Shown here: positions 44,582 through 54,078 of the stretch, one piece after another
Layout: each line of letters begins with the position of its first letter
How positions within the stretch are numbered: the stretch's first letter is position 1
Source: Pseudoalteromonas sp. EB27
GTDB taxonomy: Bacteria > Pseudomonadota > Gammaproteobacteria > Enterobacterales > Alteromonadaceae
Direction of reading: 5' to 3'
NCBI RefSeq assembly: GCF_001974875.1
Contig: NZ_MTQD01000010.1
Location: 1-64,000, forward strand
DNA: 64,000 nucleotides
Notes under the pieces: model-generated
Seen by the model: only the letters and a program-made list of their open reading frames with translations
What the model was told of the DNA's origin: nothing
Database searches by the model: none
Position numbers and translations under genes: made by a program

Positions 44582-44695
44582 AATTTACTCTTTACAATCT
44601 TTTTCTGCATTTTACATTACTTAGATATGAGTCTCTAGGTATAAGTAAGGCTCTGAGTTTAGTGTTCAGAACCTTGTCACTTTTACTATGGACCT

Positions 44696-46372
44696 TTAAA
44701 AATTAGTCACGCGATTAATTTCAGCAAGGGATGTAAGACCATCGGCTGCTTTGCGTAAACCCGATAGACGTAAATTATTAAAACCGGCTTTAAGTGATAC
44801 GTCAGCTATTTCAAGCGAGTTACCACCGCGCATAATAATTTGGGCAATTTCAGGGGTAATTTGCATTACTTCGTAAATACCCACTCGGCCTTTATAACCA
44901 TCGGTACAGCTATCACACCCTTTAGGTGTATATAATGTCATTTCTTCAATTTGCTCGGAACTAAACCCCTGGCGAGTCAGTTCTTCACTCGGAAGTTGTT
45001 CCGGCGTTTTACACTTGGGGCACAAACGACGTGCTAAACGTTGGGCTATTATTAAGCTGATCGAACTTGCTACGTTATAAGCCGGCACACCCATATTTAA
45101 TAAACGGGTGATTGTTTCTGGTGCTGAGTTTGTATGCAATGTTGATAAAACCAAGTGACCTGTTTGCGCCGCTTTTATTGATATTTCTGCGGTTTCTAGG
45201 TCACGTATTTCACCTACCATAACTACATCAGGATCTTGACGTAAAAATGCACGCAATGCGTTGGCAAAAGTCATATCGGCTTTAATATTAATTTGTACTT
45301 GGTTTACACCTTCAAGGTTAATCTCAACCGGATCTTCCGCAGTACTAATATTGCGCTCTGGCTGGTTTAATATATTTAAACCTGTGTATAGCGATACTGT
45401 TTTACCAGAACCCGTTGGCCCTGTTACCAATATCATCCCTTGAGGCTGAGCAAGTGCATCCATGTAGAGCTTTTTCTGCTCAGGCTCATAGCCTAATACA
45501 TCAATGCCTAACATAGCGCTTGATGAATCAAGGATACGCATTACTATTTTTTCACCCCACAAGGTAGGCATGGTACTTACACGAAAGTCGATACTTTTGC
45601 GTTCAGTAATTTTTAGTTTTATACGACCATCTTGTGGTTTGCGTTTTTCGGCAATATCGAGTCGCGACATAACCTTAATACGCGCAGAAAGCTTGGTTGC
45701 TAATGTATTAGGTGGGCTTGCCACTTCATGCAAAATGCCGTCAATACGAAAACGAATACGGTACTTGTGCTCATACGGTTCAAAGTGTAAATCAGAGGCG
45801 CCTTTTTTAATGGCATCCATTAAAATTTTGTTGATGTAAACGATGATAGGCGCATCATCTTTATCGTCATCTTGTGGTGCTGTATCTCTTTGGCTTTCTG
45901 AATCTAAATCAGCAAATTCCTGAAACTCGTCATCAGTTAGATTTAAGCTGCCAGTGGCATCTAGCAACTGCTCAATTTTGTTATCGAGTTGAATATAATC
46001 AACAACGACAATTTCGCACGAGAGACCGGTACTAAACTCAAAGTTTTCGAATGCGCCGTAATCTGTTGGATCTGATGCTGCTATATAAACTTTTCGATCT
46101 TTTTGAACAAGCGGCAAAATGTGATGTTTACGTATGAGTTTTTCTTTTACGAGATCGGCAGGGATTCTTGTAGGGTCAAAATCTTTTAAATCAAAATAAG
46201 GTACGCGAAACAAATCAATACATTGTTCAGCTAAATCTTTACTATCGATTTTTCCACATTTAGAAATAAGCTCAGCTGTTGAGGCAAATTCATTTTGTTT
46301 GTTTTTAACCGTGTCGGCATCAATGCGGCCAAGGGTTATAAATTTTCTCAATAACGGTGAGTTAATATTCAT
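44696..46372 (-). CDS. pilB: type IV pilus assembly ATPase PilB (558 aa)
   Basis: The hexameric motor that drives pilus extension. The N-terminal MshEN domain (~10-150) is followed by the GspE/PilB core: Walker A G-P-T-G-S-G-K-T, Asp box, Walker [13 protein letters not shown], His box H-T-N-S-A-P-E-T and a C-P-K-C ... C-D-S-C zinc site. The gene looks complete. It sits downstream of coaE with its own gap and a terminator upstream, not between pilA and pilC where it is usually found. Confidence 0.96.
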   Translation of the reverse strand: MNINSPLLRKFITLGRIDADTVKNKQNEFASTAELISKCGKIDSKDLAEQCIDLFRVPYFDLKDFDPTRIPADLVKEKLIRKHHILPLVQKDRKVYIAASDPTDYGAFENFEFSTGLSCEIVVVDYIQLDNKIEQLLDATGSLNLTDDEFQEFADLDSESQRDTAPQDDDKDDAPIIVYINKILMDAIKKGASDLHFEPYEHKYRIRFRIDGILHEVASPPNTLATKLSARIKVMSRLDIAEKRKPQDGRIKLKITERKSIDFRVSTMPTLWGEKIVMRILDSSSAMLGIDVLGYEPEQKKLYMDALAQPQGMILVTGPTGSGKTVSLYTGLNILNQPERNISTAEDPVEINLEGVNQVQINIKADMTFANALRAFLRQDPDVVMVGEIRDLETAEISIKAAQTGHLVLSTLHTNSAPETITRLLNMGVPAYNVASSISLIIAQRLARRLCPKCKTPEQLPSEELTRQGFSSEQIEEMTLYTPKGCDSCTDGYKGRVGIYEVMQITPEIAQIIMRGGNSLEIADVSLKAGFNNLRLSGLRKAADGLTSLAEINRVTNF

Positions 46373-46412
46373 TGCGCACCTGTTTTATTCCTTCAATAGT
46401 TAGCAATTTATC

Positions 46413-46442
46413 AGAAAAAAGAAGGTGATTACATCACCTTTC
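46413..46442 (-). terminator. rho-independent terminator after coaE
   Basis: On the minus strand AAGGTGAT-GTA-ATCACCTT is followed by CTTTTTT. It separates the pilA-pilC-pilD-coaE transcript from pilB, so pilB should have its own promoter between 46373 and 46412 or rely on read-through. Confidence 0.8.
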
Positions 46443-46498
46443 ATTCTTTGTTGTGATTTTACTAACTAAAATACGAGTTTGTGTGAGTTAGGACATCG

Positions 46499-47140
46499 TT
46501 AATGTGAGTTAGTTTTGTTGTGTAATGCATATTGTAGGTACTTTTTATGAAGATCAACAAGTTCTATATGCACTAGGTTTAAACTTCGGTCATTATTTAA
46601 AATATCATCCGCTTTTTGCTGTTTATCGGCACGTGACATTTGCGAGGCAATAATACTTTTAACTTGCTTAATACTTGTGCTGTCGCGTTTTGCTGTACGC
46701 GCTATCTGTACTGAGGTTGGTACATCAATAAGTAAGGTATGGTCACAATATTTATCAAGGTTGTTTTCAAACAATAAAGGCGCTACTAAAACAACATAAG
46801 GGCTAGTTGCATTATTTAAATCGTTTAATGTTTTTTCGCGAATAAGAGGGTGCAGTAACGCATTAAGCCATTCTTTGTCATTGTTGTTAGTAAATATTTT
46901 TGCGCGAAGCTCTGCTCTATTTAATGTGCCGTCGGGCAATAAAATATGTTCACCAAAGTGTTGGGTAATCGCTTTTAGCCCTTTGCTATTTGGAAGTACT
47001 ACTTCACGCGCAATTATATCGGCATCAACAATTGTAATACCAAGATCTTCAAACATATTGCTTACGGCTGTTTTACCACAGCCAATACCACCAGTTAAAC
47101 CTAGTACCCAGCTATTAACTCTAGTAATTTGCTCTCTCAT
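46499..47140 (-). CDS. coaE: dephospho-CoA kinase
   Basis: Last step of coenzyme A synthesis. The P-loop G-L-T-G-G-I-G-C-G-K-T and the D-A-D-I-I-A-R-E-V segment are diagnostic. I place the start at the ATG at 47140, two bases after the pilD stop (TAAAATG); an in-frame TTG 12 bases upstream is less likely. The association with pilD is conserved. Confidence 0.95.
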   Translation of the reverse strand: MREQITRVNSWVLGLTGGIGCGKTAVSNMFEDLGITIVDADIIAREVVLPNSKGLKAITQHFGEHILLPDGTLNRAELRAKIFTNNNDKEWLNALLHPLIREKTLNDLNNATSPYVVLVAPLLFENNLDKYCDHTLLIDVPTSVQIARTAKRDSTSIKQVKSIIASQMSRADKQQKADDILNNDRSLNLVHIELVDLHKKYLQYALHNKTNSH

Positions 47141-47141
47141 T

Positions 47142-48038
47142 TTAATAACCAATTAAATTAAAATAAGCGCCTTGAATTTGGTTGCCCCAAAGCATTGCAA
47201 TCCAGCCAGCTATCGCTAAATAAGGCCCAAAAGGGATAGGGGTCGCTTTGTCTTTACCTTGTATGCTTAACAGTGCAATACCTATAATGGCACCTACTAC
47301 GCTCGAAAGCAGAATAATTGTAAGTAATGACTGCCAGCCAAGTAATGCCCCAAATACAGCAAGCAATTTAAAATCGCCATAACCCATACCTTCTTTACCG
47401 GTTAATAACTTAAATAGCCAAAACACGCTCCATAGGCTTAAATAACCACAAGCCGCGCCAATAATGGCATCTGTAGGTGTAATTGTGTAACCCATTACAG
47501 AGGCAATAAGTGCAAGCCATACTAGCGGAAGTGTAAGTTGATCTGGCAGCAACATATGGTCAATATCAATAAAGGTCAGTGCTACCAATATCCACGTTAC
47601 AAAAATATATAAAAGGGTTTGCTCGGTCGCACCAAAGCTATAGGCAACAATTAAACTTAATAGGGCAGTTATTAACTCTACAGCAGGGTATCGGGCCGAA
47701 ATAGGATTACTGCAACTTGCACATTTACCTTTAAGTGCTAACCAACTAATAATAGGAATATTCTGCCAAGGCTTAATGGCAGTTTTACATTTAGGGCAGG
47801 TAGAGTTGGGTTTTACTAAGTTAAAAGGCTCATTGATATTGGCTTGTTTAGATTTATTAGCTGTAAGTTCATCTTCTAGCAGTAGTCTGCATTCGCTTTG
47901 CCACTCACGTTGCATCATCAACGGTAAGCGATAAATAACTACATTTAAAAAACTACCTATACATAAACTAATTAAGCCAATTGTGGTTAAATAAAACCAC
48001 AATTGGCTTTGCATTACTTCAATAATACTTTGCATCAT
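47142..48038 (-). CDS. pilD: prepilin leader peptidase/N-methyltransferase
   Basis: An inner-membrane aspartic protease that cleaves type IV prepilins and methylates the new N-terminus. It has the cytoplasmic tetra-cysteine loop (C-P-K-C ... C-A-S-C), L-T-F-I-D-I-D-H-M-L-L-P-D with the first catalytic Asp, and G-Y-G-D-F-K with the second. Around eight membrane helices are visible. It directly precedes coaE. Confidence 0.96.
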   Translation of the reverse strand: MMQSIIEVMQSQLWFYLTTIGLISLCIGSFLNVVIYRLPLMMQREWQSECRLLLEDELTANKSKQANINEPFNLVKPNSTCPKCKTAIKPWQNIPIISWLALKGKCASCSNPISARYPAVELITALLSLIVAYSFGATEQTLLYIFVTWILVALTFIDIDHMLLPDQLTLPLVWLALIASVMGYTITPTDAIIGAACGYLSLWSVFWLFKLLTGKEGMGYGDFKLLAVFGALLGWQSLLTIILLSSVVGAIIGIALLSIQGKDKATPIPFGPYLAIAGWIAMLWGNQIQGAYFNLIGY

Positions 48039-48196
48039 ATTACCTGAAAATTATTTTAAAAATTAAGCGTTTAAAAATTAAGTGAAGTATTTATCACAAA
48101 GAGGAGTGAAAGAGAGCGATGAGAAGACATTAATAGCTATACCTAACCAAAAAGTAAGCCTCTCTTTAATTTCCTGGAAATTGTTATTTTTAGTAA

Positions 48197-49417
48197 TTAA
48201 ATAACAGAGCCAAGCTGGAAAATAGGCAAGTACATCGCGATAATTAAGCCACCAACAAGTACACCAAGTACGGCCATAATAAGTGGCTCAAGCAAGCTTG
48301 AAAGGCCATCTACTGCATCATCAACTTCTTGTTCGTAAATAGTAGCCACTTTCGCGAGCATGCCATCTAGTGAGCCAGATTCCTCACCAATAGCGACCAT
48401 TTGTATTACCATATCAGGGAATATTTTTGAGTTACGCATTGCCCAGTTCATCTGATTACCAGAGCTAACCTCGGCTTTTATGTCTAAAATGGCATAACGA
48501 TAAACAGCGTTACCTGAAGCCCCGGCAGCAGAGTCAAGCGCATCAACCAGCGGCACACCAGCAGCAAACGTAGTCGAAAGAGTTCGTGCATAGCGAGCAA
48601 CAGCCGCTTTATTTAAAATCATGCCAATAACAGGGAGTTTTAGTATGGCTCTGTCTGTAGCATCTCTGAGTTTTAAGCTTCTTAATTTTGCTTCTTTAAA
48701 TATCCAACCACTAGCAACTACAGTAATTAATGCAATCCACCAATACTCCTGCATAAATTCCGATATCCCAATTACAAATAATGTAAATGCGGGTAGTTCT
48801 GCGCCAAATCCTGCAAAGATATCTTGAAACTGCGGTACTACAAATATAAGAAGTATTGAGGTCACTATTAAAGCTACAACTAAAACAGCGATAGGATAAA
48901 ACATCGCTTTTTTAATTTTTGATTTTAACGCTTCTGACTTTTCTTTATAAAGTGCAACACGGTCAAATATCTTATCAAGTGAACCAGATTGTTCGCCTGA
49001 TGCCACTAAATCGCAGTATAAATCATCAAAATAGCGAGGGTGTTTTCTAAGCGCTGTAGATAATGGTTGGCCTGCTTTTACTTCATCCGCAATAGTATCC
49101 ATTAACTTGGCGATACTTTTATTAGTTGCACCAGTCCCAATCATCTCTATAGATTGTATTAGTGGAACACCGGCCATAAGCATAGTGGCAATTTGACGCG
49201 TAACTAATGCAATGTCCTTCGGGGTGATTTTTTGAATCCGTTCACCAAATAATGGCTTAGATTTACGTTTGACTTTAGAAGGGGTGATACCTTGTTTTCT
49301 GAGTTGGGCTTTAACTAATGAAATACTGTTACCAGCAAGTTCTCCTTCAAGTTTTTTACCTCTTGAACTTACACCCACCCACTGAAAAACATCTTGTTTT
49401 ATTGGGTTTTGTTTCAT
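48197..49417 (-). CDS. pilC: type IV pilus inner-membrane platform protein PilC
   Basis: A polytopic GspF/PilC family protein with two tandem GspF domains (~60-190 and ~265-390): M-L-M-A-G-V-P-L-I-Q-S-I-E and the second T-F-A-A-G-V-P-L-V-D-A-L. Membrane helices are near 170-190, 215-240 and 375-400. It starts 63 bases after the pilA stop, so pilB is missing from the usual place between them. Confidence 0.95.
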   Translation of the reverse strand: MKQNPIKQDVFQWVGVSSRGKKLEGELAGNSISLVKAQLRKQGITPSKVKRKSKPLFGERIQKITPKDIALVTRQIATMLMAGVPLIQSIEMIGTGATNKSIAKLMDTIADEVKAGQPLSTALRKHPRYFDDLYCDLVASGEQSGSLDKIFDRVALYKEKSEALKSKIKKAMFYPIAVLVVALIVTSILLIFVVPQFQDIFAGFGAELPAFTLFVIGISEFMQEYWWIALITVVASGWIFKEAKLRSLKLRDATDRAILKLPVIGMILNKAAVARYARTLSTTFAAGVPLVDALDSAAGASGNAVYRYAILDIKAEVSSGNQMNWAMRNSKIFPDMVIQMVAIGEESGSLDGMLAKVATIYEQEVDDAVDGLSSLLEPLIMAVLGVLVGGLIIAMYLPIFQLGSVI

Positions 49418-49480
49418 TTAAGTTCCTAAAAAGTAGTTCAGTTGGCCTGCTCCGAATTGAAGCAAGCCAATCAAGATATA

Positions 49481-49894
49481 TTATCTACACTGAGCTGGTA
49501 CTAAGGCTGCATCAGAGGCATTATTACAAACCCACTCTACTCCGCCCGTAGCGCCTAATGTTCCAACTAAGTCGAAAGTAACAGGTGTACCGGTATCAAC
49601 ATCTACGCTTATATCTACAGTGGCTGTATTATCACCATCAGTACAACCTAAAGTAGTTTTACCTATAGTCCCAGTCTTAACTCCTGAACATGCGTCTGCT
49701 ACTCCACTAGATAAATTTTCAGAAACAGTTGCTTTAGCACCGCTTCCTTGCACAATCCCTTCGCTTACTTTCGCTCTCGTTGTATAATCTTGATACGCAG
49801 GTAGTGCTACTGCTGCAAGAATACCGATGATTGCTACTACAATCATTAATTCAATTAGGGTGAAACCCTGTTGTTTTTGAGTCATTGTTTTCAT
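49481..49894 (-). CDS. pilA: type IV major pilin PilA (137 aa)
   Basis: The structural subunit of the pilus. The prepilin leader ([10 protein letters not shown]) is cleaved before F11; the conserved F-T-L-I-E with Glu at mature position 5 and the hydrophobic helix follow. Cysteines 69, 84, 123 and 136 can form two disulfide loops, the last resembling the D-region. The start ATG follows AGGAGAGGAAAC, a strong ribosome site. It is followed by pilC. Confidence 0.94.
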   Translation of the reverse strand: MKTMTQKQQGFTLIELMIVVAIIGILAAVALPAYQDYTTRAKVSEGIVQGSGAKATVSENLSSGVADACSGVKTGTIGKTTLGCTDGDNTATVDISVDVDTGTPVTFDLVGTLGATGGVEWVCNNASDAALVPAQCR

Positions 49895-49935
49895 GTTTCC
49901 TCTCCTAAAGGATAGATTTTTGTAACTTAAATCAC

Positions 49936-49960
49936 TTAAGTGGCAAAATGCCTCACTTAA
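49936..49960. promoter_or_regulatory. hairpin or operator in the pilA leader
   Basis: TTAAGT...ACTTAA with inner GGC/GCC-type pairing forms an imperfect palindrome about 45-65 bases upstream of the pilA start, beside a third ACTTAA at 49925-49930. It could be a DNA operator or a stem in the 5' untranslated leader. The wider gap 49895-50377 is AT-rich with no gene I can support. Confidence 0.35.
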
Positions 49961-50377
49961 TTTAACTGATTTACTTTACAGTTTTACTTAAAATTAATTT
50001 TATTACACTTTAGCTTTAGAGTATGAAACACAAAAGCCGAATGTGAATTCATTATGTTTAGTACTAATTATAAAAGTTTACTAAGTGCACTACATGTTGT
50101 AGCAACAAATAGTATAGGCATAAAGTAAGTAGTTTAGTTGCTTTAGTTTTTAATTATGTCTTTAAAAACTAAAGGCACTAGTTATTTATGACTACCTTTT
50201 CAAATAAAATAGTACAACAGAATTAGTCTACCATTTTATTTTAGTATTTAGCACGTATCTTCTGATAAAAAAGCGATTTTATTTAACAAAATGTTACAAA
50301 GTAAGCCTTTTGGGTTATTTAATGCTTTTTTACTTAACTTGTCAATTGATTAGCGGTATTAATTACCCATTATTGCT

Positions 50378-51238
<861 letters not shown>

Positions 51239-51466
51239 TCATAAGCGTTAATAAATTAAGCAAATTTTACTATGTTTATAAAAGAAAGAGAAGCGATTGC
51301 CTTTTCGCCAATATAAAGATAAGCGCTTGTAGTAAATTCGCACCTACGTGTGGGTTTGAATTATTTGTATGTGAGGTTTTATACCTCGCTTGTTACTATC
51401 ATTGTTTTAATAAATCCTTTAGCATCAGTACTATGTATCTCTTGGTGTTTATATAATAAACGTATC

Positions 51467-52021
51467 ATGAAAATAGATTTAAATGGTGTTTTAAGTACGG
51501 TAGCGCAGCGGCCTTGTTCGCATTTTGATGAGCGCCCTGATGAGGCTGATATTTCTTTATTGGTGATTCACAATATATCATTGCCAGCAGGGCAGTTTGG
51601 TACACCTTTCGTTGATGACTTATTTATGGGTAGCATTGACTGTAATGCTCATCCAAGTTTTAGTGACTTAAAGAATTTACGTGTATCGGCCCATTGTTTT
51701 ATAAAGCGCACCGGTGAGGCTATACAATATGTACCTTTTGAAAGGCGTGCTTGGCATGCAGGCCAATCTGAGTTTGAGGACGCGCCTACGTGTAATAACT
51801 TTAGTATTGGTATTGAACTTGAAGGTACCGACATCGCACCATATTCTTTAGAACAGTACAAAACATTAACTATTATTAGTAAATCTATAATGCAGCGCTA
51901 TCCAAAAATTACCCCTTCGCGTATTGTTGGGCATTGCGATATTGCTCCAGGGCGTAAAACCGATCCTGGTAGTAGCTTTAATTGGCCATTGTTTTTTAAT
52001 ATGCTTGAACAACTAAGTTAA
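51467..52021 (+). CDS. ampD: 1,6-anhydro-N-acetylmuramyl-L-alanine amidase AmpD
   Basis: A cytoplasmic zinc amidase that recycles anhydromuropeptides and limits beta-lactamase induction. It has L-L-V-I-H-N-I-S-L-P, V-S-A-H-C-F-I, N-N-F-S-I-G-I-E-L-E-G and the late V-G-H-C-D-I-A-P-G-R-K-T-D-P-G with zinc-binding His and Asp. I choose the ATG at 51467 (M-K-I-D-L-N-G), matching family N-termini; the longer open frame upstream begins at a TTG and encodes an unlikely extension. Followed by ampE after 13 bases. Confidence 0.95.
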   Translation: MKIDLNGVLSTVAQRPCSHFDERPDEADISLLVIHNISLPAGQFGTPFVDDLFMGSIDCNAHPSFSDLKNLRVSAHCFIKRTGEAIQYVPFERRAWHAGQSEFEDAPTCNNFSIGIELEGTDIAPYSLEQYKTLTIISKSIMQRYPKITPSRIVGHCDIAPGRKTDPGSSFNWPLFFNMLEQLS

Positions 52022-52034
52022 GAGAGTTATTCCC

Positions 52035-52886
52035 ATGATTTTAGTTTCTATAATAATTGCATTAATACTAGAGCGCTTAGGCGCTCGGTCTAACTACTGG
52101 CAGATAAGTTATTACGCAAATGGTTATTTAAATCGCTCTAATAAATTACTTGGTGATAAGGGCTTATTTAGCTCAGCACCGGGCTTTTTAATTTGGCTTT
52201 TACTCCCAGTGATTGCGGTGGCACTAATTTATTGTTTGTCAGATTTTGTATTGTGGCAGTTGGGCATTAATATCGCGGTGCTTTTAGTGTGCTTTGGTTG
52301 TGCTAAGCAGCGTGCTTTATATAAGTCGTACTTAAATGCGTTAACGCGAGATGACGGGACCGCTGCATCATTATATGCATTGCAAATAGGTCAAAAGCGT
52401 ACTGATGGCTACGATGGTGGTGAAACCTTTGGGCAAACATTGGCGTGGGTAAACTTTAGATTTTACTGTGCGGTTATTTTTTGGTTTGTTGTTTTAGGTG
52501 CGCCAGGTGCGGTTTTATATGCACTGGTACGTACTTTAGCTGATTTAGTACGAGAAGATCATAAAGTAATATTTGCTAAGCGTTTTAAACTTATACATAA
52601 ACTACTGTTCTGGCTTGACTGGTTACCTGCACGCATTACCAGCTTTGGTTATTTAGTAATAGGTAACTTTAATAAAGGCACGAGCTGTTGGTTACGTTAC
52701 GTACTTAACTTTAAATCTCCAAACCGAGAAGTAGTAACATGTACTGCACTTGCTGCAGAGCAAGTTGAAAAGCGTTATTACGGCTGTACCTACGAAGCCA
52801 CTTGTATGATTAAGCTTGTTAAGCGCAATGTATTATTTTACTTAGTACTTATAGCGCTACTTACATTATTTGGTGGACTGTCTTAG
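52035..52886 (+). CDS. ampE: regulatory signalling modulator protein AmpE
   Basis: An inner-membrane protein of the CbiB/AmpE fold encoded with ampD. It has several membrane helices (~1-15, ~50-95, ~140-170, ~265-283) and soluble loops containing Y-D-G-G-E-T-F-G-Q-T-L-A-W-V-N-F-R. Its exact role is not established. The ampDE order is conserved. Confidence 0.92.
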   Translation: MILVSIIIALILERLGARSNYWQISYYANGYLNRSNKLLGDKGLFSSAPGFLIWLLLPVIAVALIYCLSDFVLWQLGINIAVLLVCFGCAKQRALYKSYLNALTRDDGTAASLYALQIGQKRTDGYDGGETFGQTLAWVNFRFYCAVIFWFVVLGAPGAVLYALVRTLADLVREDHKVIFAKRFKLIHKLLFWLDWLPARITSFGYLVIGNFNKGTSCWLRYVLNFKSPNREVVTCTALAAEQVEKRYYGCTYEATCMIKLVKRNVLFYLVLIALLTLFGGLS

Positions 52887-52986
52887 GTTAATACCTTTTT
52901 AATAAAGTACCTTATGCAAGGTAAGGTGCTTTAATCTCTTCCTGCAATTTTTGAACACAATAAAATAGAGCTAATATTCTAATCCC

Positions 52987-53004
52987 TTCTGGTCAGACCA
53001 ATTG
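52987..53004. promoter_or_regulatory. predicted PdhR operator, distal
   Basis: CTGGTCAGACCAATTG contains the PdhR core TGGT-N3-ACCA-ATT in an imperfect palindrome, 235-252 bases upstream of pdhR. It matches the known AATTGGT-N3-ACCAATT consensus. Confidence 0.65.
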
Positions 53005-53143
53005 TTTTCATCCTATTAACGTTATAACAATTTTTGTAAATTGCGCATTGTTTAATCTTCGTTCAAAATGCGTTACGCTACTTTAATTGCTCAAATTACC
53101 TGTAAATTGACAGCTAATAAGGTTTTTGATACCGTATTGAAAA

Positions 53144-53162
53144 TTTTTGGTATGACCAATTT
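53144..53162. promoter_or_regulatory. predicted PdhR operator, proximal
   Basis: TTTTTGGTATGACCAATTT matches the PdhR consensus, about 80 bases before the pdhR start. With the distal box it suggests autoregulation, and possibly looping, of the pdhR-aceEF-lpd locus. The rest of the 352-base gap 52887-53238 holds no gene. Confidence 0.75.
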
Positions 53163-53238
53163 ACCTTTTGGGTAAATCATACTACTCAAAGCCCCGCTTT
53201 ATGGGCTCTTGGTATTTATACAACGCGGACGTTGATTC

Positions 53239-53988
53239 ATGTCTTTAAAGATCAAAGCAGCAAAGTTATCTGATGTTATTTTACAGCAACTCGAGAATAT
53301 GATTCTTGAAGGCTCGTTAGCACCAGGTGAAAAGTTGCCACCAGAGCGTGAACTAGCAAAGCAATTTGAAGTGTCTCGCCCGTCACTGCGTGAGGCAATT
53401 CAAAAATTAGAAGCGAAAGGTTTAGTTACGCGTCGCCAAGGTGGTGGCACGTTTGTAAAAAATCAGCTCGAAGAAGGGCTTACTGATCCACTTTTTGATT
53501 TGATTAGTAAACACCCTGAGTCGCAGTTTGATTTACTTGAATTTCGTCATGCATTAGAAGGGATTGCTGCTTACTACGCGGCACTACGCGGGACCAGCAA
53601 CGATTTTAGTAAAGTGAAAGAAAGCTTTGATAAAATTGCCCTCGTTAATGATGATTTACAGCAAAAAGCAAAAGCAATTAATGCATTTCACTTTAGCGTG
53701 GCAGAAGCCTCGCATAATGTGGTTTTACTGCATTTAGTAAGAGGCATGAAAGCGCTGCTTGAGCAAAATGTATTGCAAAATTTAACTGTTTTATTAAAAA
53801 AGTCAGATATTAGCAGTCAGTTAGCCGAGCACAGGCGTTTATTAATGGATGCCGTTATTGACGGTAATCCAGAACAAGCCCGTTTAGCAAGTAATGCGCA
53901 CTTAGCGTTTATTGAAGAAGCACTACTTGAAGCAGGCAAAGAACATTCGCGAATTGAACGTAGTTTAAGACGCACTAAACAAAATTAA
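53239..53988 (+). CDS. pdhR: pyruvate-responsive GntR-family repressor PdhR
   Basis: Represses the pyruvate dehydrogenase genes until pyruvate binds. The N-terminal winged helix (L-A-P-G-E-K-L-P-P-E-R-E-L-A and F-E-V-S-R-P-S-L-R-E-A) is followed by an FCD domain with E-F-R-H-A-L-E-G and a metal-type H-F/H pattern. The length is normal at 249 residues. It is first in the locus, 90 bases before aceE. Confidence 0.95.
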   Translation: MSLKIKAAKLSDVILQQLENMILEGSLAPGEKLPPERELAKQFEVSRPSLREAIQKLEAKGLVTRRQGGGTFVKNQLEEGLTDPLFDLISKHPESQFDLLEFRHALEGIAAYYAALRGTSNDFSKVKESFDKIALVNDDLQQKAKAINAFHFSVAEASHNVVLLHLVRGMKALLEQNVLQNLTVLLKKSDISSQLAEHRRLLMDAVIDGNPEQARLASNAHLAFIEEALLEAGKEHSRIERSLRRTKQN

Positions 53989-54078
53989 GTTAGTACATAA
54001 CTACTTTGAACACACAAATTAAGTAGCTGTGATATTAAATTAACAATATTCGTATTTTAAACATAAGGAAACCTCCAT

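Noticed and set aside
49895..50100. Sigma-54 promoter for pilA
   Set aside because: No GG-N10-GC pair with the right surroundings was found in the leader; the GGC/GCC there belongs to the palindrome.
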